Source: Erythrobacter longus (GTDB lineage: Bacteria; Pseudomonadota; Alphaproteobacteria; Sphingomonadales; Sphingomonadaceae). Taken from it: a DNA stretch of 64,000 bases. Within the stretch, counting starts at the first letter, position 1. Every line of letters begins with the position of its first letter. The notes beneath the pieces were generated by a model, which saw nothing but the letters and a program-made list of their open reading frames with translations, did no database searches and was not told the origin of the DNA. The translations under genes were made by a program, and so were the position numbers. Location of the stretch: positions 1 through 64,000 of the forward strand of contig NZ_JMIW01000006.1 in the NCBI RefSeq assembly GCF_000715015.1, read 5' to 3'. Positions 35,294 to 44,443 of this stretch are shown here, one piece after another.

Positions 35294-35968
35294 ATGAGTT
35301 GGACTGACGAGCGGATCGATACGCTCAAAAAGATGTGGGAAGGCGGATCGACCGCAAGCCAGATCGCTGAAGAGCTTGGCGGGGTAAGCCGCAATGCTGT
35401 GATTGGCAAGGCGCACCGTCTGGGCCTGAAATCGCGGCCGTCGCCGGTAAAATCGGGCGACAAGAAGAAGAAAGCGGCAGCCAAAAAGCCCGCGACCAAG
35501 GCGGCAGCACCTCCAAAGAAAGCAGCACCCAAGCCTGCGGCGAAACCTGCGCCCGCAGCAGCAAGTGCGCCTGCCACCAAGGCAAGCGCCCCGGTTAACA
35601 GCCAGCCTGTCCCCAATCCTACACCTGATCTTCCCAAGATCGTATCGGTTGGTCCAGGCGGCTTCTTGCGTCAGGGGCCGGGTGATCAGCAACCGCCGAT
35701 CCCCCCTGCTCCGCCGCGCCGCCTTGTCCCGGCAAAGCCTGATCCATCGATCAAAGACAAGACCAGCCTTCTGGATTTGTCGGACAAGGTTTGCCGCTGG
35801 CCCATGGGACACCCGGGCGAGCCTGACTTCCATTTCTGCGGCAATGCCGTGAACCCGGGCTTTCCTTACTGCGTTGAACATTGTGGCCGCGCCTATCAGG
35901 CACAGCTTCCGCGTGGTGCCCGCCGGCCCCCGCCGCCGCTGCCATTTGGCGGGCCGCGGGTACGCTAA
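35294..35968 (+). CDS. gcrA: GcrA cell-cycle regulator
   Basis: The 224-residue protein opens with SWTDERIDTLKKMWEGG and continues SASQIAEELGG-like TASQIAEELGGVSRNAVIGK and AHRLGLKSRP, the GcrA DNA-binding domain. A Lys/Ala/Pro-rich linker of about 100 residues follows. The C-terminus has the conserved cysteine block (VCRWPMGHPGEPDFHFCGN, then PYCVEHCGRAYQ), which in Caulobacter contacts RNA polymerase sigma-70. GcrA reads GANTC methylation by CcrM and controls cell-cycle promoters. Its presence supports an alphaproteobacterial origin. A strong hairpin terminator follows at 36019. Confidence 0.96.
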   Translation: MSWTDERIDTLKKMWEGGSTASQIAEELGGVSRNAVIGKAHRLGLKSRPSPVKSGDKKKKAAAKKPATKAAAPPKKAAPKPAAKPAPAAASAPATKASAPVNSQPVPNPTPDLPKIVSVGPGGFLRQGPGDQQPPIPPAPPRRLVPAKPDPSIKDKTSLLDLSDKVCRWPMGHPGEPDFHFCGNAVNPGFPYCVEHCGRAYQAQLPRGARRPPPPLPFGGPRVR

Positions 35969-36018
35969 AACGGGCGTGCTAGGGGCTTAACCAGTCTCGC
36001 CCTTGTGCATCACCTATT

Positions 36019-36049
36019 TGCCCCGCCGGACCGTCTGGCGGGGCATTTC
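36019..36049 (+). terminator. Terminator after gcrA
   Basis: TGCCCCGCC and GGCGGGGCA form a 9-bp stem around a 9-base loop, followed by TTTCC. It ends the gcrA transcript. Confidence 0.85.
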
Positions 36050-36081
36050 CATTAGAACACATTTGCAAAAAAGGGCAGTTC

Positions 36082-36606
36082 ATGCCGATCTCGCTTCACG
36101 CCAGTTTTGTCCCAAGCGGTCTCCAAATGATTGGAACAGCGAACCACCTCGTCGACAAAACCGAAAGCTGGTGCGGACAGCAGGGGTGCGATGCAAGCAC
36201 AATCCTTAATGCGCGCCTCATCGATGACATGCTGCCTTTCACCTATCAGATCAAATGCGTTGCCGAGCACACGGCAGGCGCGCTGGCCGCAGTGAAAGAG
36301 GGCGTTTACAGCCCCGATCTCAACCCTCCCCCGGGAAGTTTTGATGGCCTGCGCGAAAAGCTTGCCGGTGCGAAGGCCGCGCTCGAAGCACTTAGCGAAG
36401 ACGAGATGGAAAGCTGGATCGGGCGCGATATGCGCTTTGAGTTCAAAACCACGCGTATGGATTTCACGGTTGAGGATTTCCTTCTCAGCTTCAGCCAGCC
36501 CAACTTCTATTTCCACGCAAGCGCCGCCTATTCGATTGCGCGCCATCTCGGTGTCAGCATCGGCAAGACCGATTTCCTCGGGCGGATGCGCATCGCGAAG
36601 GCGTAA
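36082..36606 (+). CDS. DUF1993 family protein
   Basis: The 174-residue soluble protein resembles DUF1993: it starts with SLHASFVPSGLQMIGTANHL and has MLPFTYQIKCVAEHT in the middle and NFYFHASAAYSIARHLGVSI near the end. The four-helix arrangement with spaced histidines is similar to DinB-like metal-binding proteins, which is inferred from the pattern of His residues. Biochemical role unknown. Its stop is four bases before the next gene, so the two may be co-transcribed. Confidence 0.85.
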   Translation: MPISLHASFVPSGLQMIGTANHLVDKTESWCGQQGCDASTILNARLIDDMLPFTYQIKCVAEHTAGALAAVKEGVYSPDLNPPPGSFDGLREKLAGAKAALEALSEDEMESWIGRDMRFEFKTTRMDFTVEDFLLSFSQPNFYFHASAAYSIARHLGVSIGKTDFLGRMRIAKA

Positions 36607-36610
36607 TTTC

Positions 36611-37531
36611 ATGACCAGATCAGTTTTCACATCGGCAGCCTTTGCCGCGCTCCTCCTTGTGCCCACACCAGCTCAGGCCCAATTGCCAGAGCCCGTGCGC
36701 GCCATGATCGATGCCGCCATCGCGACCGGTGACGAGGCGAAAGTGCGCACCGTCATCGACATCGCCCGCATTACCAATCCTGATGATGGCAAAGAGCTGG
36801 ACACGATCCTTGCCGGTTTTGAGACCCGGCTTGCCGCGAACGAGGCCGCACAAGCCGCCGCCGAGGAAGCCGAGATCCGCTCCGCTGGCATCTTCGAGAA
36901 CTGGTCAGGCAAAGGCGAACTTGGCGCGTTCATGTCGTCGGGCAATGCCGATAACACCGGCGTCACCGCCAGCCTTGCGCTTACCAAGGACGGCATCAAC
37001 TGGCGCCACAAACTCGCAGGACGCGCCGATTACCAGCGCTCCGAAGGGGTCACCACCCGTGAGCAATTCCTCGCCGCCTACGAGCTCAACTACAAGATCA
37101 GCGACCGCCTCTACGCCTATGGCCTCACCCAATATGAGCGCGACCGGTTCCAGGGATTTGCCGCCCGCTATTCTGCCTCGGGCGGCCTTGGATATGACGT
37201 CCTCACCGCTGGCCCGACCCTCTCTGTTAAAGCAGGCCCCGCATGGCGGCGCACCGAGCTTATTGCCGGGACCACCACCAGCAATATCGCAGCCCTTGCC
37301 GCAGCAGACTTTGACTGGGAGCTTTCCGACAAACTCTCCTTCACACAAGATGCGAGCGCCTTCATCCAGAGCGGGTCGAGCACTTTGATCTCCGATACCG
37401 GCCTCCAGGCCTCCATCTCTGATGCGGTGTCATTGCGCCTGTCCTACACGGTTGAACACGACACCGATCCACCCGCCGGCGCGGTCAAAACCGATACACT
37501 AAGCCGCATCACGGTCATTTACGGGTTTTGA
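36611..37531 (+). CDS. DUF481 outer-membrane protein
   Basis: From ATG 36611 the protein has 306 residues; the open frame from 36341 overlaps the previous gene and is discarded. A signal peptide (LLLVPTPAQAQ) is followed by a helical stretch of about 80 residues. A beta-rich DUF481 region comes next (GKGELGAFMSSGNADNTGV, RADYQRSEGVTTREQFLA, GLTQYERDRFQGF) and ends in an aromatic residue (ITVIYGF), as outer-membrane barrels do. The family is common in Gram-negative bacteria; the related YdiY is acid-inducible, but no function is established. Confidence 0.88.
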   Translation: MTRSVFTSAAFAALLLVPTPAQAQLPEPVRAMIDAAIATGDEAKVRTVIDIARITNPDDGKELDTILAGFETRLAANEAAQAAAEEAEIRSAGIFENWSGKGELGAFMSSGNADNTGVTASLALTKDGINWRHKLAGRADYQRSEGVTTREQFLAAYELNYKISDRLYAYGLTQYERDRFQGFAARYSASGGLGYDVLTAGPTLSVKAGPAWRRTELIAGTTTSNIAALAAADFDWELSDKLSFTQDASAFIQSGSSTLISDTGLQASISDAVSLRLSYTVEHDTDPPAGAVKTDTLSRITVIYGF

Positions 37532-37540
37532 GCCGGAGAT

Positions 37541-37624
37541 GCCCACCCCGCTGCGACTAATGCTCACTTAGCGGTTCGCAAAGTCTCGCTCCCCTCCCGC
37601 TTGCGGGAGGGGTTGGGGGTGGGC
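37541..37624. repeat. Dispersed palindromic repeat, copy 1
   Basis: Starts GCCCACCCCGCTGCGACTA and contains the CCCCTCCCGC/GCGGGAGGGG hairpin, ending in GGGGGTGGGCC. It shares these blocks with the copies at 38486-38631 and 49129-49290. It lies between two convergent genes. Confidence 0.8.
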
Positions 37625-37625
37625 C

Positions 37626-38312
37626 CTACCCTCCCCGCGTCCTGCCAAACCAGATCACATGATGCGCGCCCTTGTTGTTCGGGCGTGAGCGCACACGGCG
37701 TTCCTCGACATCCAGGCGCGCCTCTTGCATGCGCCGCCTGAACCCGTGGTCGGGCGCGGCTGACCAGACAGAGACGATGCCGCCCGGCTTCAACGCATCG
37801 CGCGCTTTACCAAGGCCAGTGCGCGAATAGATGCGGTTGTTGTCCGCGCGCACCATGCCATCAGGCCCATTGTCCACGTCGAGCAGGATCGCATCGAACT
37901 TTGCGCAGGTTCCGTCATTGGCGTCGTCAATCAGCGCCGCCACATCGCAGATTTTGAGGTCAAGGCGCGGGTCTTCGAGGCAATTTCCCGTCAGCTCTGC
38001 CATAGGCCCCTTAGCCCATTCGATGATCTTCTCGGAAATCTCGGCCACCACAACTTGCGAATTTTCGGGCAACCTTGCAAGCGCGGCTCGCAAGGTGAAC
38101 CCCATCCCATAACCACCAATCAGGATGCGCGGGCGAGGCGCCTCCAACCGGTCAAGCGTCAGTTCCGCCAGCTGCTCTTCGGAAAAGCGCATCCGCGTGC
38201 TCATCAGCTCATTATAGCCCAGCACAATCATGAAGTCGGAGCCATGGCTGAACAGCTCCAGCGTCTCGCCATCGTCGATTTGGACAGTGTCTATAAGCTC
38301 ACGTTTCAGCAT
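37626..38312 (-). CDS. Spermidine synthase-like methyltransferase-fold protein
   Basis: The 228-residue protein has a Rossmann core with LIGGYGMGFTLRAAL, VVVAEISEKIIEWAKG, DPRLDLKICDVA and FDAILLDVDNGPDGMV, which places it with the spermidine synthase-like family (PRMT/SpeE fold). The catalytic Asp region of true spermidine synthases (usually D-x-x-D-P) is changed to DVDNGP, and the N-terminal beta domain is reduced. It is therefore more likely a SpeE-like protein of unknown substrate than a genuine aminopropyltransferase. It is transcribed away from pnp's direction of repeats and has no operon partner. Confidence 0.8.
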   Translation of the reverse strand: MLKRELIDTVQIDDGETLELFSHGSDFMIVLGYNELMSTRMRFSEEQLAELTLDRLEAPRPRILIGGYGMGFTLRAALARLPENSQVVVAEISEKIIEWAKGPMAELTGNCLEDPRLDLKICDVAALIDDANDGTCAKFDAILLDVDNGPDGMVRADNNRIYSRTGLGKARDALKPGGIVSVWSAAPDHGFRRRMQEARLDVEERRVRSRPNNKGAHHVIWFGRTRGG

Positions 38313-38485
38313 TCAGGATCGTCCTTTGGGGTTTTGCACTAAGGTATTGAAGGTCCAGAGTTTAACGCAAGTTTTGACACACTTGACACACTGTCCAGGG
38401 TTCAAAAACCTTTGGGGGAGAATGCGGGGGCGTCGCCGTTTGAGTCATCGCACGGCCATAGCCGATTTGGCGAATGTAGGAAATT

Positions 38486-38631
38486 GCCCACCCCCAGCCC
38501 CGATACCTGTCCTTGCGAAAGCAGGGCGCAAGCGGGAGGGGAGCAAGTTGGCGCGAAAACAATCCCCTCCCGTTTACGGGAGGGGCAGTGAGACTTGCGA
38601 GCTTGCTCGCTAGTCGCAGCGGGGTGGGCCA
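38486..38631. repeat. Dispersed palindromic repeat, copy 2
   Basis: It contains GCCCACCCCCAGCCCC at one end and AGTCGCAGCGGGGTGGGCC at the other, with two copies of a CGGGAGGGG block. The segment from CCCCTCCCGTTTACGGG to the right end is nearly identical to 49131-49197. Confidence 0.85.
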
Positions 38632-38651
38632 GTAGCACCCTATCCAAAACA

Positions 38652-38683
38652 AAACCCCGCCAAGATTGCTCCTGGCGGGGTTT
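38652..38683 (-). terminator. Terminator of pnp
   Basis: AAACCCCGCCA and TGGCGGGGTTT form an 11-bp stem with a 10-base loop, 23 bases after the pnp stop. It is followed by TTTG on the minus strand. Confidence 0.9.
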
Positions 38684-38705
38684 CGTATGTCTTTCGCGAA
38701 AGGGC

Positions 38706-41000
38706 TTAGTCTTTCAGGAAGTCGGGCATTGCTGTTGGACCGCCGTCACCGCCCTTATCGCCGCCATCACGGCGACCACCACGGTCACCGCCGCGGCTGC
38801 GACTGCCGCGTGGGCCACGGCGATCACCACCACGATCACCGCGATCACCGCGATCACCGCGTGGTTTATTCTCACGCGGTGGGCGTGTGTCTTCGAGTTC
38901 TTCACCCGTTTCCTGGTCAACGACGCGCATCGACAGGCGGACTTTACCGCGCTGGTCGATTTCAAGGACTTTGACCTTCACCTCTTGGCCTTCGGAAACG
39001 ACATCGGTGACTTTCTCAACGCGCTCGTTCTTCATTTCGGACACGTGGACAAGACCGTCCTTGCCGCCCATGAAGTTCACGAAAGCGCCAAAGTCGACGA
39101 TGTTGACGACCTTACCGTTGTAGATTTTGCCGACTTCGGCCTCTTCAACGATGCCTTCGATCCATGCCCGTGCCGCTGCGATTTCATCGGCGTTGGAAGA
39201 GCTGATCTTGATCGTGCCTTCATCGTCAATGTCGACTTTCGCGCCGGTTTCGGCAACGATTTCGCGGATGACCTTACCGCCTGTACCGATGATGTCGCGG
39301 ATCTTCGATTTGTCGATCTGCATAGTCTCGATACGCGGTGCGTGCTTGCTGACCTCGGTGCGGGCACCGGTGAGAGCTTTCGCCATTTCGCCAAGGATGT
39401 GCGCACGGCCAGCTTTCGCCTGCTCAAGCGCTTTGGTCATGATTTCCTGCGTGATGCCGGCAACCTTGATGTCCATTTGGAGCGAGGTGATGCCTTCTTC
39501 CGAACCTGCCACCTTGAAGTCCATGTCGCCAAGGTGATCTTCATCACCAAGGATGTCGGAGAGAACCGCAAAGTCCTCGCCTTCAAGGATAAGGCCCATG
39601 GCGATGCCCGATACCGGACGCGTCAATGGAACGCCTGCATCCATCATCGACAATGCGCCGCCGCAAACGGTGGCCATCGAAGATGAACCGTTGGACTCGG
39701 TGATGTCTGACAGAACGCGGATGGTGTAAGGGAAGTCCTCAACCGTTGGCAGAACCGGACGAAGCGCGCGGAATGCAAGCTTGCCGTGGCCGGTTTCGCG
39801 GCGGCTGGTGAAGCCGAAACGACCCACTTCGCCGACCGAATAAGGCGGGAAGTTATAGTGCAGCATGAAGTTGCTGTAAGACAGGCCTTCGAGACCATCG
39901 ATCATCTGCTCAGCGTCTTTGGTGCCAAGCGTGGTGGTGCAGATTGCCTGCGTTTCACCGCGCGTGAACAGAGCCGAACCGTGGGTGCGCGGAAGCAGAC
40001 CAACCATGGCTTCGATCGGGCGAACCTGATCAAGCTTACGGCCGTCGATGCGGGTGCCATCCTTGATGATCGCGCCGCGAACGATTTCGCTTTCCAGCTT
40101 CTTGACCGCTTTGTTGGCGACCATTTGCGTTTGTGGCTCTTCGTCTGCAAACGCTTCTTTCGCTTTGGCGCGCACTGCGTTGAGAGCGTCCGAGCGGGCC
40201 GATTTGTCGGTCAGCTTGTAAGCGGCTGCAATGTCATCGCCAACGATGCCGCGCAGCTTTTCCTTGATTTCGGATGTGTCGTCAGAAACGTCGACTTCCC
40301 AAGGCTCTTTCGCAGCTTTTTCAGCCAGATCGATGATCGCGCCGATAACCTTGCGGCTCTCTTCGTGAGCGAACAACACAGCGCCGAGCATTTGCTCTTC
40401 GGTAAGCTCTTTTGCTTCTGATTCCACCATCATCACAGCGTCTTGCGTCGCAGCAACAACAAGGTCCAAGCGGCCATCTTCGCCAAGCGCATCTTCAACC
40501 TTCGGGTTGAGGATGTATTCGCCGTCATTGTTAAAGCCAACGCGCGCTGCACCGATTGGGCCCATGAATGGAACGCCCGAAATGGTGAGAGCGGCAGAGG
40601 CTGCAATCATCGCAAGGATATCTGGCTCGGTCTCGCCGTCATAAGACAGGACCTGACAGATCACGTTGATTTCGTTGTAGAAACCTTCTGGGAAGAGCGG
40701 GCGGCAAGGACGGTCGATGAGACGCGATGTGAGCGTTTCTTTTTCCGTCGCGCGGCCTTCGCGCTTGAAGAAGCCACCCGGAATACGGCCAGCTGCTGAG
40801 AATTTTTCCTGATAGTGTACGGTCAGCGGGAAGAAGTCCTGGCCTTCTTTAACTGACTTGGCGGCGGTCACGGCGCACAGCACCACGGTTTCGCCATAGG
40901 TTGCCAAAACGGCGCCATCTGCCTGACGGGCAATACGGCCTGTTTCCAGAGTGAGGGTTTTTCCGCCCCACTCCAGCGATACGGTTTTCGTGTCGAACAT
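38706..41000 (-). CDS. pnp: Polynucleotide phosphorylase
   Basis: The 764-residue protein is a full PNPase: two RNase PH-like domains ([40 protein letters not shown]), a KH domain ([15 protein letters not shown]) and an S1 domain ([20 protein letters not shown]). It degrades RNA 3'-5' with phosphate and takes part in the degradosome. The last 50 residues form an Arg/Gly/Asp-rich tail ([18 protein letters not shown]) that is longer than in E. coli (711 residues) and is encoded by short direct repeats. It follows rpsO in the same direction, as usual. Confidence 0.98.
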   Translation of the reverse strand: MFDTKTVSLEWGGKTLTLETGRIARQADGAVLATYGETVVLCAVTAAKSVKEGQDFFPLTVHYQEKFSAAGRIPGGFFKREGRATEKETLTSRLIDRPCRPLFPEGFYNEINVICQVLSYDGETEPDILAMIAASAALTISGVPFMGPIGAARVGFNNDGEYILNPKVEDALGEDGRLDLVVAATQDAVMMVESEAKELTEEQMLGAVLFAHEESRKVIGAIIDLAEKAAKEPWEVDVSDDTSEIKEKLRGIVGDDIAAAYKLTDKSARSDALNAVRAKAKEAFADEEPQTQMVANKAVKKLESEIVRGAIIKDGTRIDGRKLDQVRPIEAMVGLLPRTHGSALFTRGETQAICTTTLGTKDAEQMIDGLEGLSYSNFMLHYNFPPYSVGEVGRFGFTSRRETGHGKLAFRALRPVLPTVEDFPYTIRVLSDITESNGSSSMATVCGGALSMMDAGVPLTRPVSGIAMGLILEGEDFAVLSDILGDEDHLGDMDFKVAGSEEGITSLQMDIKVAGITQEIMTKALEQAKAGRAHILGEMAKALTGARTEVSKHAPRIETMQIDKSKIRDIIGTGGKVIREIVAETGAKVDIDDEGTIKISSSNADEIAAARAWIEGIVEEAEVGKIYNGKVVNIVDFGAFVNFMGGKDGLVHVSEMKNERVEKVTDVVSEGQEVKVKVLEIDQRGKVRLSMRVVDQETGEELEDTRPPRENKPRGDRGDRGDRGGDRRGPRGSRSRGGDRGGRRDGGDKGGDGGPTAMPDFLKD

Positions 41001-41195
41001 GGATTTTCCTTAAATGACCCGCTTGGCCTTATTGCTCAGGCGGGGCCTACAGTTTTTCCGGGTTTAACCGCCCGGATGGCGGTGTGTGGGGCTTTTGAAA
41101 CATATGCCCCAGAGCTCAGCCTTGCCGAATTGCAAAGCCTTGCCCCCATTCAAATCGTCACCCTGACTTTTACAGGGATGACGCCTTAATAGCAA

Positions 41196-41219
41196 AACGG
41201 CCCCCGTTTGGGAGCCGTT
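41196..41219 (-). terminator. Terminator or attenuator after rpsO
   Basis: AACGGC and GCCGTT with inner C/G runs form a hairpin nine bases downstream of the rpsO stop, followed by TTTTGC on the minus strand. It would separate rpsO from pnp, though read-through is common at this junction. Confidence 0.75.
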
Positions 41220-41227
41220 CGCTTGAA

Positions 41228-41497
41228 TTATTTACGCAGACCCAATTTCGCGATCAATGCGTTGTAACGCTCGACGTCTTTCTTCTTGAGATAGGCGAGG
41301 AGGTTGCGGCGCTTGTTCACCATCATAAGGAGGCCACGACGTGAGTGGTTGTCCTTGTGGTTGGCTTTGAAGTGCTCGGTGAGGTTTTTGATACGCTCGG
41401 TAAGGATCGCGACCTGTACTTCTGGCGAACCGGTGTCGCCCTTGGCTTGCGCGTTGTCCTGGATGATCTCTGTTTTACGCTCGGGTGCTACCGACAT
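41228..41497 (-). CDS. rpsO: 30S ribosomal protein S15
   Basis: The 89-residue protein is a standard S15: [16 protein letters not shown], then [23 protein letters not shown] and [17 protein letters not shown]. It binds the central domain of 16S rRNA and nucleates assembly of the platform. It lies 12 bases downstream of truB and upstream of pnp, the conserved order. Confidence 0.99.
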   Translation of the reverse strand: MSVAPERKTEIIQDNAQAKGDTGSPEVQVAILTERIKNLTEHFKANHKDNHSRRGLLMMVNKRRNLLAYLKKKDVERYNALIAKLGLRK

Positions 41498-41509
41498 AGT
41501 ATTCTCTTT

Positions 41510-42511
41510 CTACTCAGCGACATCGGGAAGGTTGAAACCCCTGACCACTTTGGTCGCACCATCCGAAATCTGAACCAGCGCCACCGGAACATTGTCCAGC
41601 ATCGCACAATACAGCCCGGATGGTTGGGGCAATCCAGACACGACCCGGCCCTGTTGGACCGCCTGCGCGTCTGTCTGGGTGAGGTGAAGGGCCGGGATGT
41701 CGTCCAGCCCTGCCTCTAACGGCAGGAGGAGGTCAGATAGTTGCGCGCCATTAGCGATTTCGTTCAACTTGTCCAGCGAAATCGCTTGGGTCTCGGTGAA
41801 AGGCCCGGCTTTGCTGCGACGCAAATAGGTAACATGACCGCAAGTTCCAAGGGCACGGGCGATATCGCGGGCAAGGCTGCGGATATAGGTGCCTTTGGAG
41901 ACATGGGCTGTGAGGGTGATTGCATTCACTGCGTCACCCCGGCGCAGGCCGGGGTCCAGTTTAGCTGGATCAGCGCCTTGCGGCTCTGGATCCCGGCCTT
42001 CGCCGGGATGACGGACTGAAAGAGAATGGATGGTGACCGCCCTTGTCTTCATCTCCACAACCTCCCCCGCCCGCGCCAGATCATAGGCGCGCTTGCCGTC
42101 CACTTTGAGCGCGGAGTATGCCGGAGGAACTTGCTCAATGGGTCCGGTGAACTGGGGCAGAACCGCTTCGATTTCGGCAAGGCTGGGGCGCACATCGGAC
42201 CGGTCAACCACCTCGCCCTCGGTATCGAGCGTCGCGGTTTCTTCCCCGAACTTCACCGTAAACTCGTATATCTTGCTCGCATCGAGCATCCGCCCAGCCA
42301 GCTTCGTCGCCTCACCCAAGGCAATCGGCAGAACCCCTTCAGCAAGCGGATCAAGCGTACCGCCGTGCCCTACCTTGGTCTTGCTAAAGCCCCCTTGGCG
42401 CAAATTGCGCTTCACCGCCGCCACGGCCTGCGTCGAGCCTAGCCCGCGCGGTTTGTCGAGGATGATCCAGCCGTTTGGTGCCGGAAGCTTGGGGGGCGTC
42501 GGATCACCCAT
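41510..42511 (-). CDS. truB: tRNA pseudouridine-55 synthase, with a palindromic repeat inserted in frame
   Basis: From ATG 42511 the product has 333 residues; AAGGA lies eight bases upstream, so this start is preferred over ATG 42520, and it overlaps the end of the acetyltransferase gene. TruB motifs are GWIILDKPRGLGSTQAV, the catalytic GHGGTLDPLAEGVLPIA, VPPAYSALKVDGKRAYDLAR and VSKGTYIRSLARDI. It makes psi55 in the T loop of tRNAs. Between TIHSLS and ITLTAHV lies an extra segment of about 30 residues (RHPGEGRDPEP and LDPGLRRGD) that is the translation of a dispersed palindromic element at 41930-42016. The frame stays open, so the enzyme is probably still made with a surface loop. Confidence 0.95.
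   Translation of the reverse strand: MGDPTPPKLPAPNGWIILDKPRGLGSTQAVAAVKRNLRQGGFSKTKVGHGGTLDPLAEGVLPIALGEATKLAGRMLDASKIYEFTVKFGEETATLDTEGEVVDRSDVRPSLAEIEAVLPQFTGPIEQVPPAYSALKVDGKRAYDLARAGEVVEMKTRAVTIHSLSVRHPGEGRDPEPQGADPAKLDPGLRRGDAVNAITLTAHVSKGTYIRSLARDIARALGTCGHVTYLRRSKAGPFTETQAISLDKLNEIANGAQLSDLLLPLEAGLDDIPALHLTQTDAQAVQQGRVVSGLPQPSGLYCAMLDNVPVALVQISDGATKVVRGFNLPDVAE
41930..42016. repeat. Palindromic repeat inside truB
   Basis: GCGTCACCCCGGCGCAGGCC at the left and CCGGCCTTCGCCGGGATGACG-like sequence at the right form imperfect inverted repeats with CCAG/CTGG boundaries. The 87-base block is a multiple of three and contributes the RHPGEGRDP-type peptide to TruB. Such elements are usually intergenic in sphingomonads and relatives. 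Confidence 0.85.
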
Positions 42512-43040
42512 GCCACTCATCCTTGAGAAGGCCAAACACCGCCGTGTCGCGGCGATATCCGGTCCAGGTCACCATATTCTGGCGCATGACACCCTCTTGC
42601 TGCGCGCCCAGTTTGAGCACGGCTGCTTGCGAGCGCTTATTGCGGGTATCTACCCTGAACTCGATCTTGTGAAAGCCGCATTCAAACGCGTGTTCGATCA
42701 TCAGCTTTTTCATCGCCCGGTTGAAAGCACCGCCGCGCACCTCTGGCACGATATACGTCCCGCCGATTTCGACCACACCATACTGCGTTGGCCGGATATA
42801 ATTGGTCAGCCCCGCCAATTCACCAGAACGTGCGTCGATCACTGCGAAATTCACCCATTCAGGCGAGCTGCGAAACATCGCCAGCGCGTCATCAAACCCG
42901 TCACCGCCAAGGTTGACCGGATAAATGCCCCAGATCTCCTGATCCAAACGGCAGGCGGCGCGCAAAGGCTCGATATGCTCATCGGCCAGCGGCTCCAGCC
43001 GCACGGGCGCGTGCTCCAAAATGGTCGACAATGCCGTCAT
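42504..43040 (-). CDS. GNAT acetyltransferase (RimJ/RimL type)
   Basis: From ATG 43040 (MTALSTILEHAPVRLEPL) the protein has 178 residues; the longer frame to 43148 runs into the protease gene. The GNAT fold is seen in VRLEPLADEHIEPLRAAC, FAVIDARSGELAGLTNY, EIGGTYIVPEVRGGAFN and KIEFRVDTRNKRSQAAVLKLG followed by GAQQEGVMR. Relatives acetylate small molecules or protein N-termini; the substrate is unknown. Its last codons overlap the truB start (ATGGGTGA), so the two are translationally coupled although unrelated in function. Confidence 0.9.
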   Translation of the reverse strand: MTALSTILEHAPVRLEPLADEHIEPLRAACRLDQEIWGIYPVNLGGDGFDDALAMFRSSPEWVNFAVIDARSGELAGLTNYIRPTQYGVVEIGGTYIVPEVRGGAFNRAMKKLMIEHAFECGFHKIEFRVDTRNKRSQAAVLKLGAQQEGVMRQNMVTWTGYRRDTAVFGLLKDEWHG

Positions 43041-43063
43041 GGGCGCAGCCTTTACGCCAGCCT

Positions 43064-43780
43064 TTACGCAAGCGCCACCCAATTGGCGACACCTTCGTAA
43101 AAGCTCATCACCGCCGCCACGAGGGGCAGCACCGTGACTTCGAGCCATCCGGTTCCGAACACCCAGCTAAAGCCGATCACGCCAAGGATAAGCACCATGC
43201 CAAAGCGTTGCAGCTTCTCCCAATGCTTGCGCAAGGGTTTGGGCAAAAGCCCACCCAAGATATGGGAGCCATCAAACGGCGGGATGGGAAGCAGGTTGAA
43301 CATACCCAGGAACACATTGATCAGCATGAACAGGTAAAGCCCCGTTGCCACCGGCAATGTCGTCCCGTCAGGCGCGATCAGCATGGGGAAGCCCGCGCCG
43401 CCCTCTGCCCAGCCTGCGCCCGGTGTGCCGATGATGCCGAACGCAACCGCCCCCACAAATGCGAGCGCGAAATTCATCGCTGGCCCCGCGGCTGCAACCG
43501 CCATCATGCCAAAACGCGGGTTGGCTAGCCGCCATTTGTTGACCGGCACAGGCTTTGCCCAGCCGAACGCTGGCGCTCCCATCAAGAGCAATCCACCCGG
43601 CACCAACAATGTGCCAATCGGGTCAACATGGCGAATGGGGTTGAGCGTCAGCCTTCCGCGCTCGCTTGCGGTGGGATCGCCCAAGGCTTTGGCCGCAAGC
43701 CCGTGCGCCACTTCGTGAAACACGATGGCGATGACAAGGCACGGGATAAAGACGGCTGCGAAGCTGAGAGTATCGAACAT
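43064..43780 (-). CDS. Site-2 protease-type M50 metalloprotease
   Basis: The 238-residue membrane protein has the zinc motif in IVFHEVAHGLAAKALGD (HExxH, residues 22-26) in its first helix. The third ligand is in LLPIPPFDGSHILGGLLP near the end, as in the group of M50B proteases without PDZ domain (Rv/YwhC-like). It lacks a CBS or PDZ domain. Such proteases cut membrane-bound substrates within the bilayer; the target is unknown. It is 23 bases upstream of the acetyltransferase gene. Confidence 0.92.
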   Translation of the reverse strand: MFDTLSFAAVFIPCLVIAIVFHEVAHGLAAKALGDPTASERGRLTLNPIRHVDPIGTLLVPGGLLLMGAPAFGWAKPVPVNKWRLANPRFGMMAVAAAGPAMNFALAFVGAVAFGIIGTPGAGWAEGGAGFPMLIAPDGTTLPVATGLYLFMLINVFLGMFNLLPIPPFDGSHILGGLLPKPLRKHWEKLQRFGMVLILGVIGFSWVFGTGWLEVTVLPLVAAVMSFYEGVANWVALA

Positions 43781-43826
43781 TGCCGCCTATGTAGGGACGC
43801 TGGCGACCGCCTGCTAGCCCGGCCTG

Positions 43827-44420
43827 CTACCCAAGCGCGCCCGCTTCGCCGCGCAAGGCTGCGCTGAAATGCTTGCGGCACAGCGCCACATAACGATCAT
43901 TGCCGCCGATCTCGGTCTGCTCGCCCTCTTTCACAGGCGCCCCGCTCGCATCGACGCGCAAGTTCATCGACGCCTTGCGCCCGCACCAGCACACCGCCTT
44001 CATCTCAACCAAGCTATCTGCAATACCCAAAAGCACCGCAGAGCCGGGGAAAAGCTCCCCCTGAAAATCGGTGCGAAGGCCATAGCACAGCACCGGAATC
44101 CCGTGTTCATCGGCTAATGCTGCCAATTGCCACACCTGATCCGGCGTCAGGAATTGCGCTTCATCCACCATCACACAGTCAAGCTTTGCGCGCCCATGCT
44201 GTTCAAGAATGGCGGATTTCAAATCGGTGTCTGTTTCATACAGATGCGCGCCTGCTTTCAATCCGATGCGGCTTTTCACCTGCCCCGCAGAGCGCGTATC
44301 AAGCCTTGCGGTCCACACCATGGTCGCCTGCCCGCGTTCACGGTAGTTGAAGTCCGCCTGTAGCAGCGAGGAGCTTTTGCCCGCATTCATGCTGGCATAG
44401 TAAAAATAGAGCTTGGCCAT
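43827..44420 (-). CDS. tdk: Thymidine kinase
   Basis: From ATG 44420 (MAKLYFYYASMNAGKSS) the product has 197 residues. The upstream open part to 44486 translates a repeat and is not used. The P-loop is MNAGKSSSLLQ, the catalytic region DCVMVDEAQFLTPDQVWQL, and the lasso/zinc area has CWCGRKA with later cysteine and histidine (ALCRKHF). It phosphorylates thymidine in the salvage pathway. It lies between the S2P gene and a dispersed repeat, and is divergent from the AbgT gene. Confidence 0.97.
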   Translation of the reverse strand: MAKLYFYYASMNAGKSSSLLQADFNYRERGQATMVWTARLDTRSAGQVKSRIGLKAGAHLYETDTDLKSAILEQHGRAKLDCVMVDEAQFLTPDQVWQLAALADEHGIPVLCYGLRTDFQGELFPGSAVLLGIADSLVEMKAVCWCGRKASMNLRVDASGAPVKEGEQTEIGGNDRYVALCRKHFSAALRGEAGALG

Positions 44421-44443
44421 ATGCTGATTGTAACCCTCTGATC

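Larger units (their letters stand above)
38313..38705. other. Intergenic stretch with repeat copy 2 and the pnp terminator
   Basis: A 393-bp region without a gene. It holds the palindromic repeat at 38486-38631 and the pnp terminator at 38652-38683. The left end is the promoter region of the spermidine synthase-like gene. Open frames here translate the repeat and are not genes. Confidence 0.7.

Noticed and set aside
37626..38312. Assignment as a true spermidine synthase (speE)
   Set aside because: The aminopropyltransferase D-x-x-D-P site is not kept and the N-terminal domain is short; only the fold is supported.
38362..38652. 96-codon minus-strand frame between pnp and the SpeE-like gene
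   Set aside because: It translates the dispersed palindromic repeat; the peptide has no other features.
38595..39686. 363-codon plus-strand frame opposite pnp
   Set aside because: It lies entirely over pnp and its repeat-rich tail; composition follows the pnp codons read in reverse.
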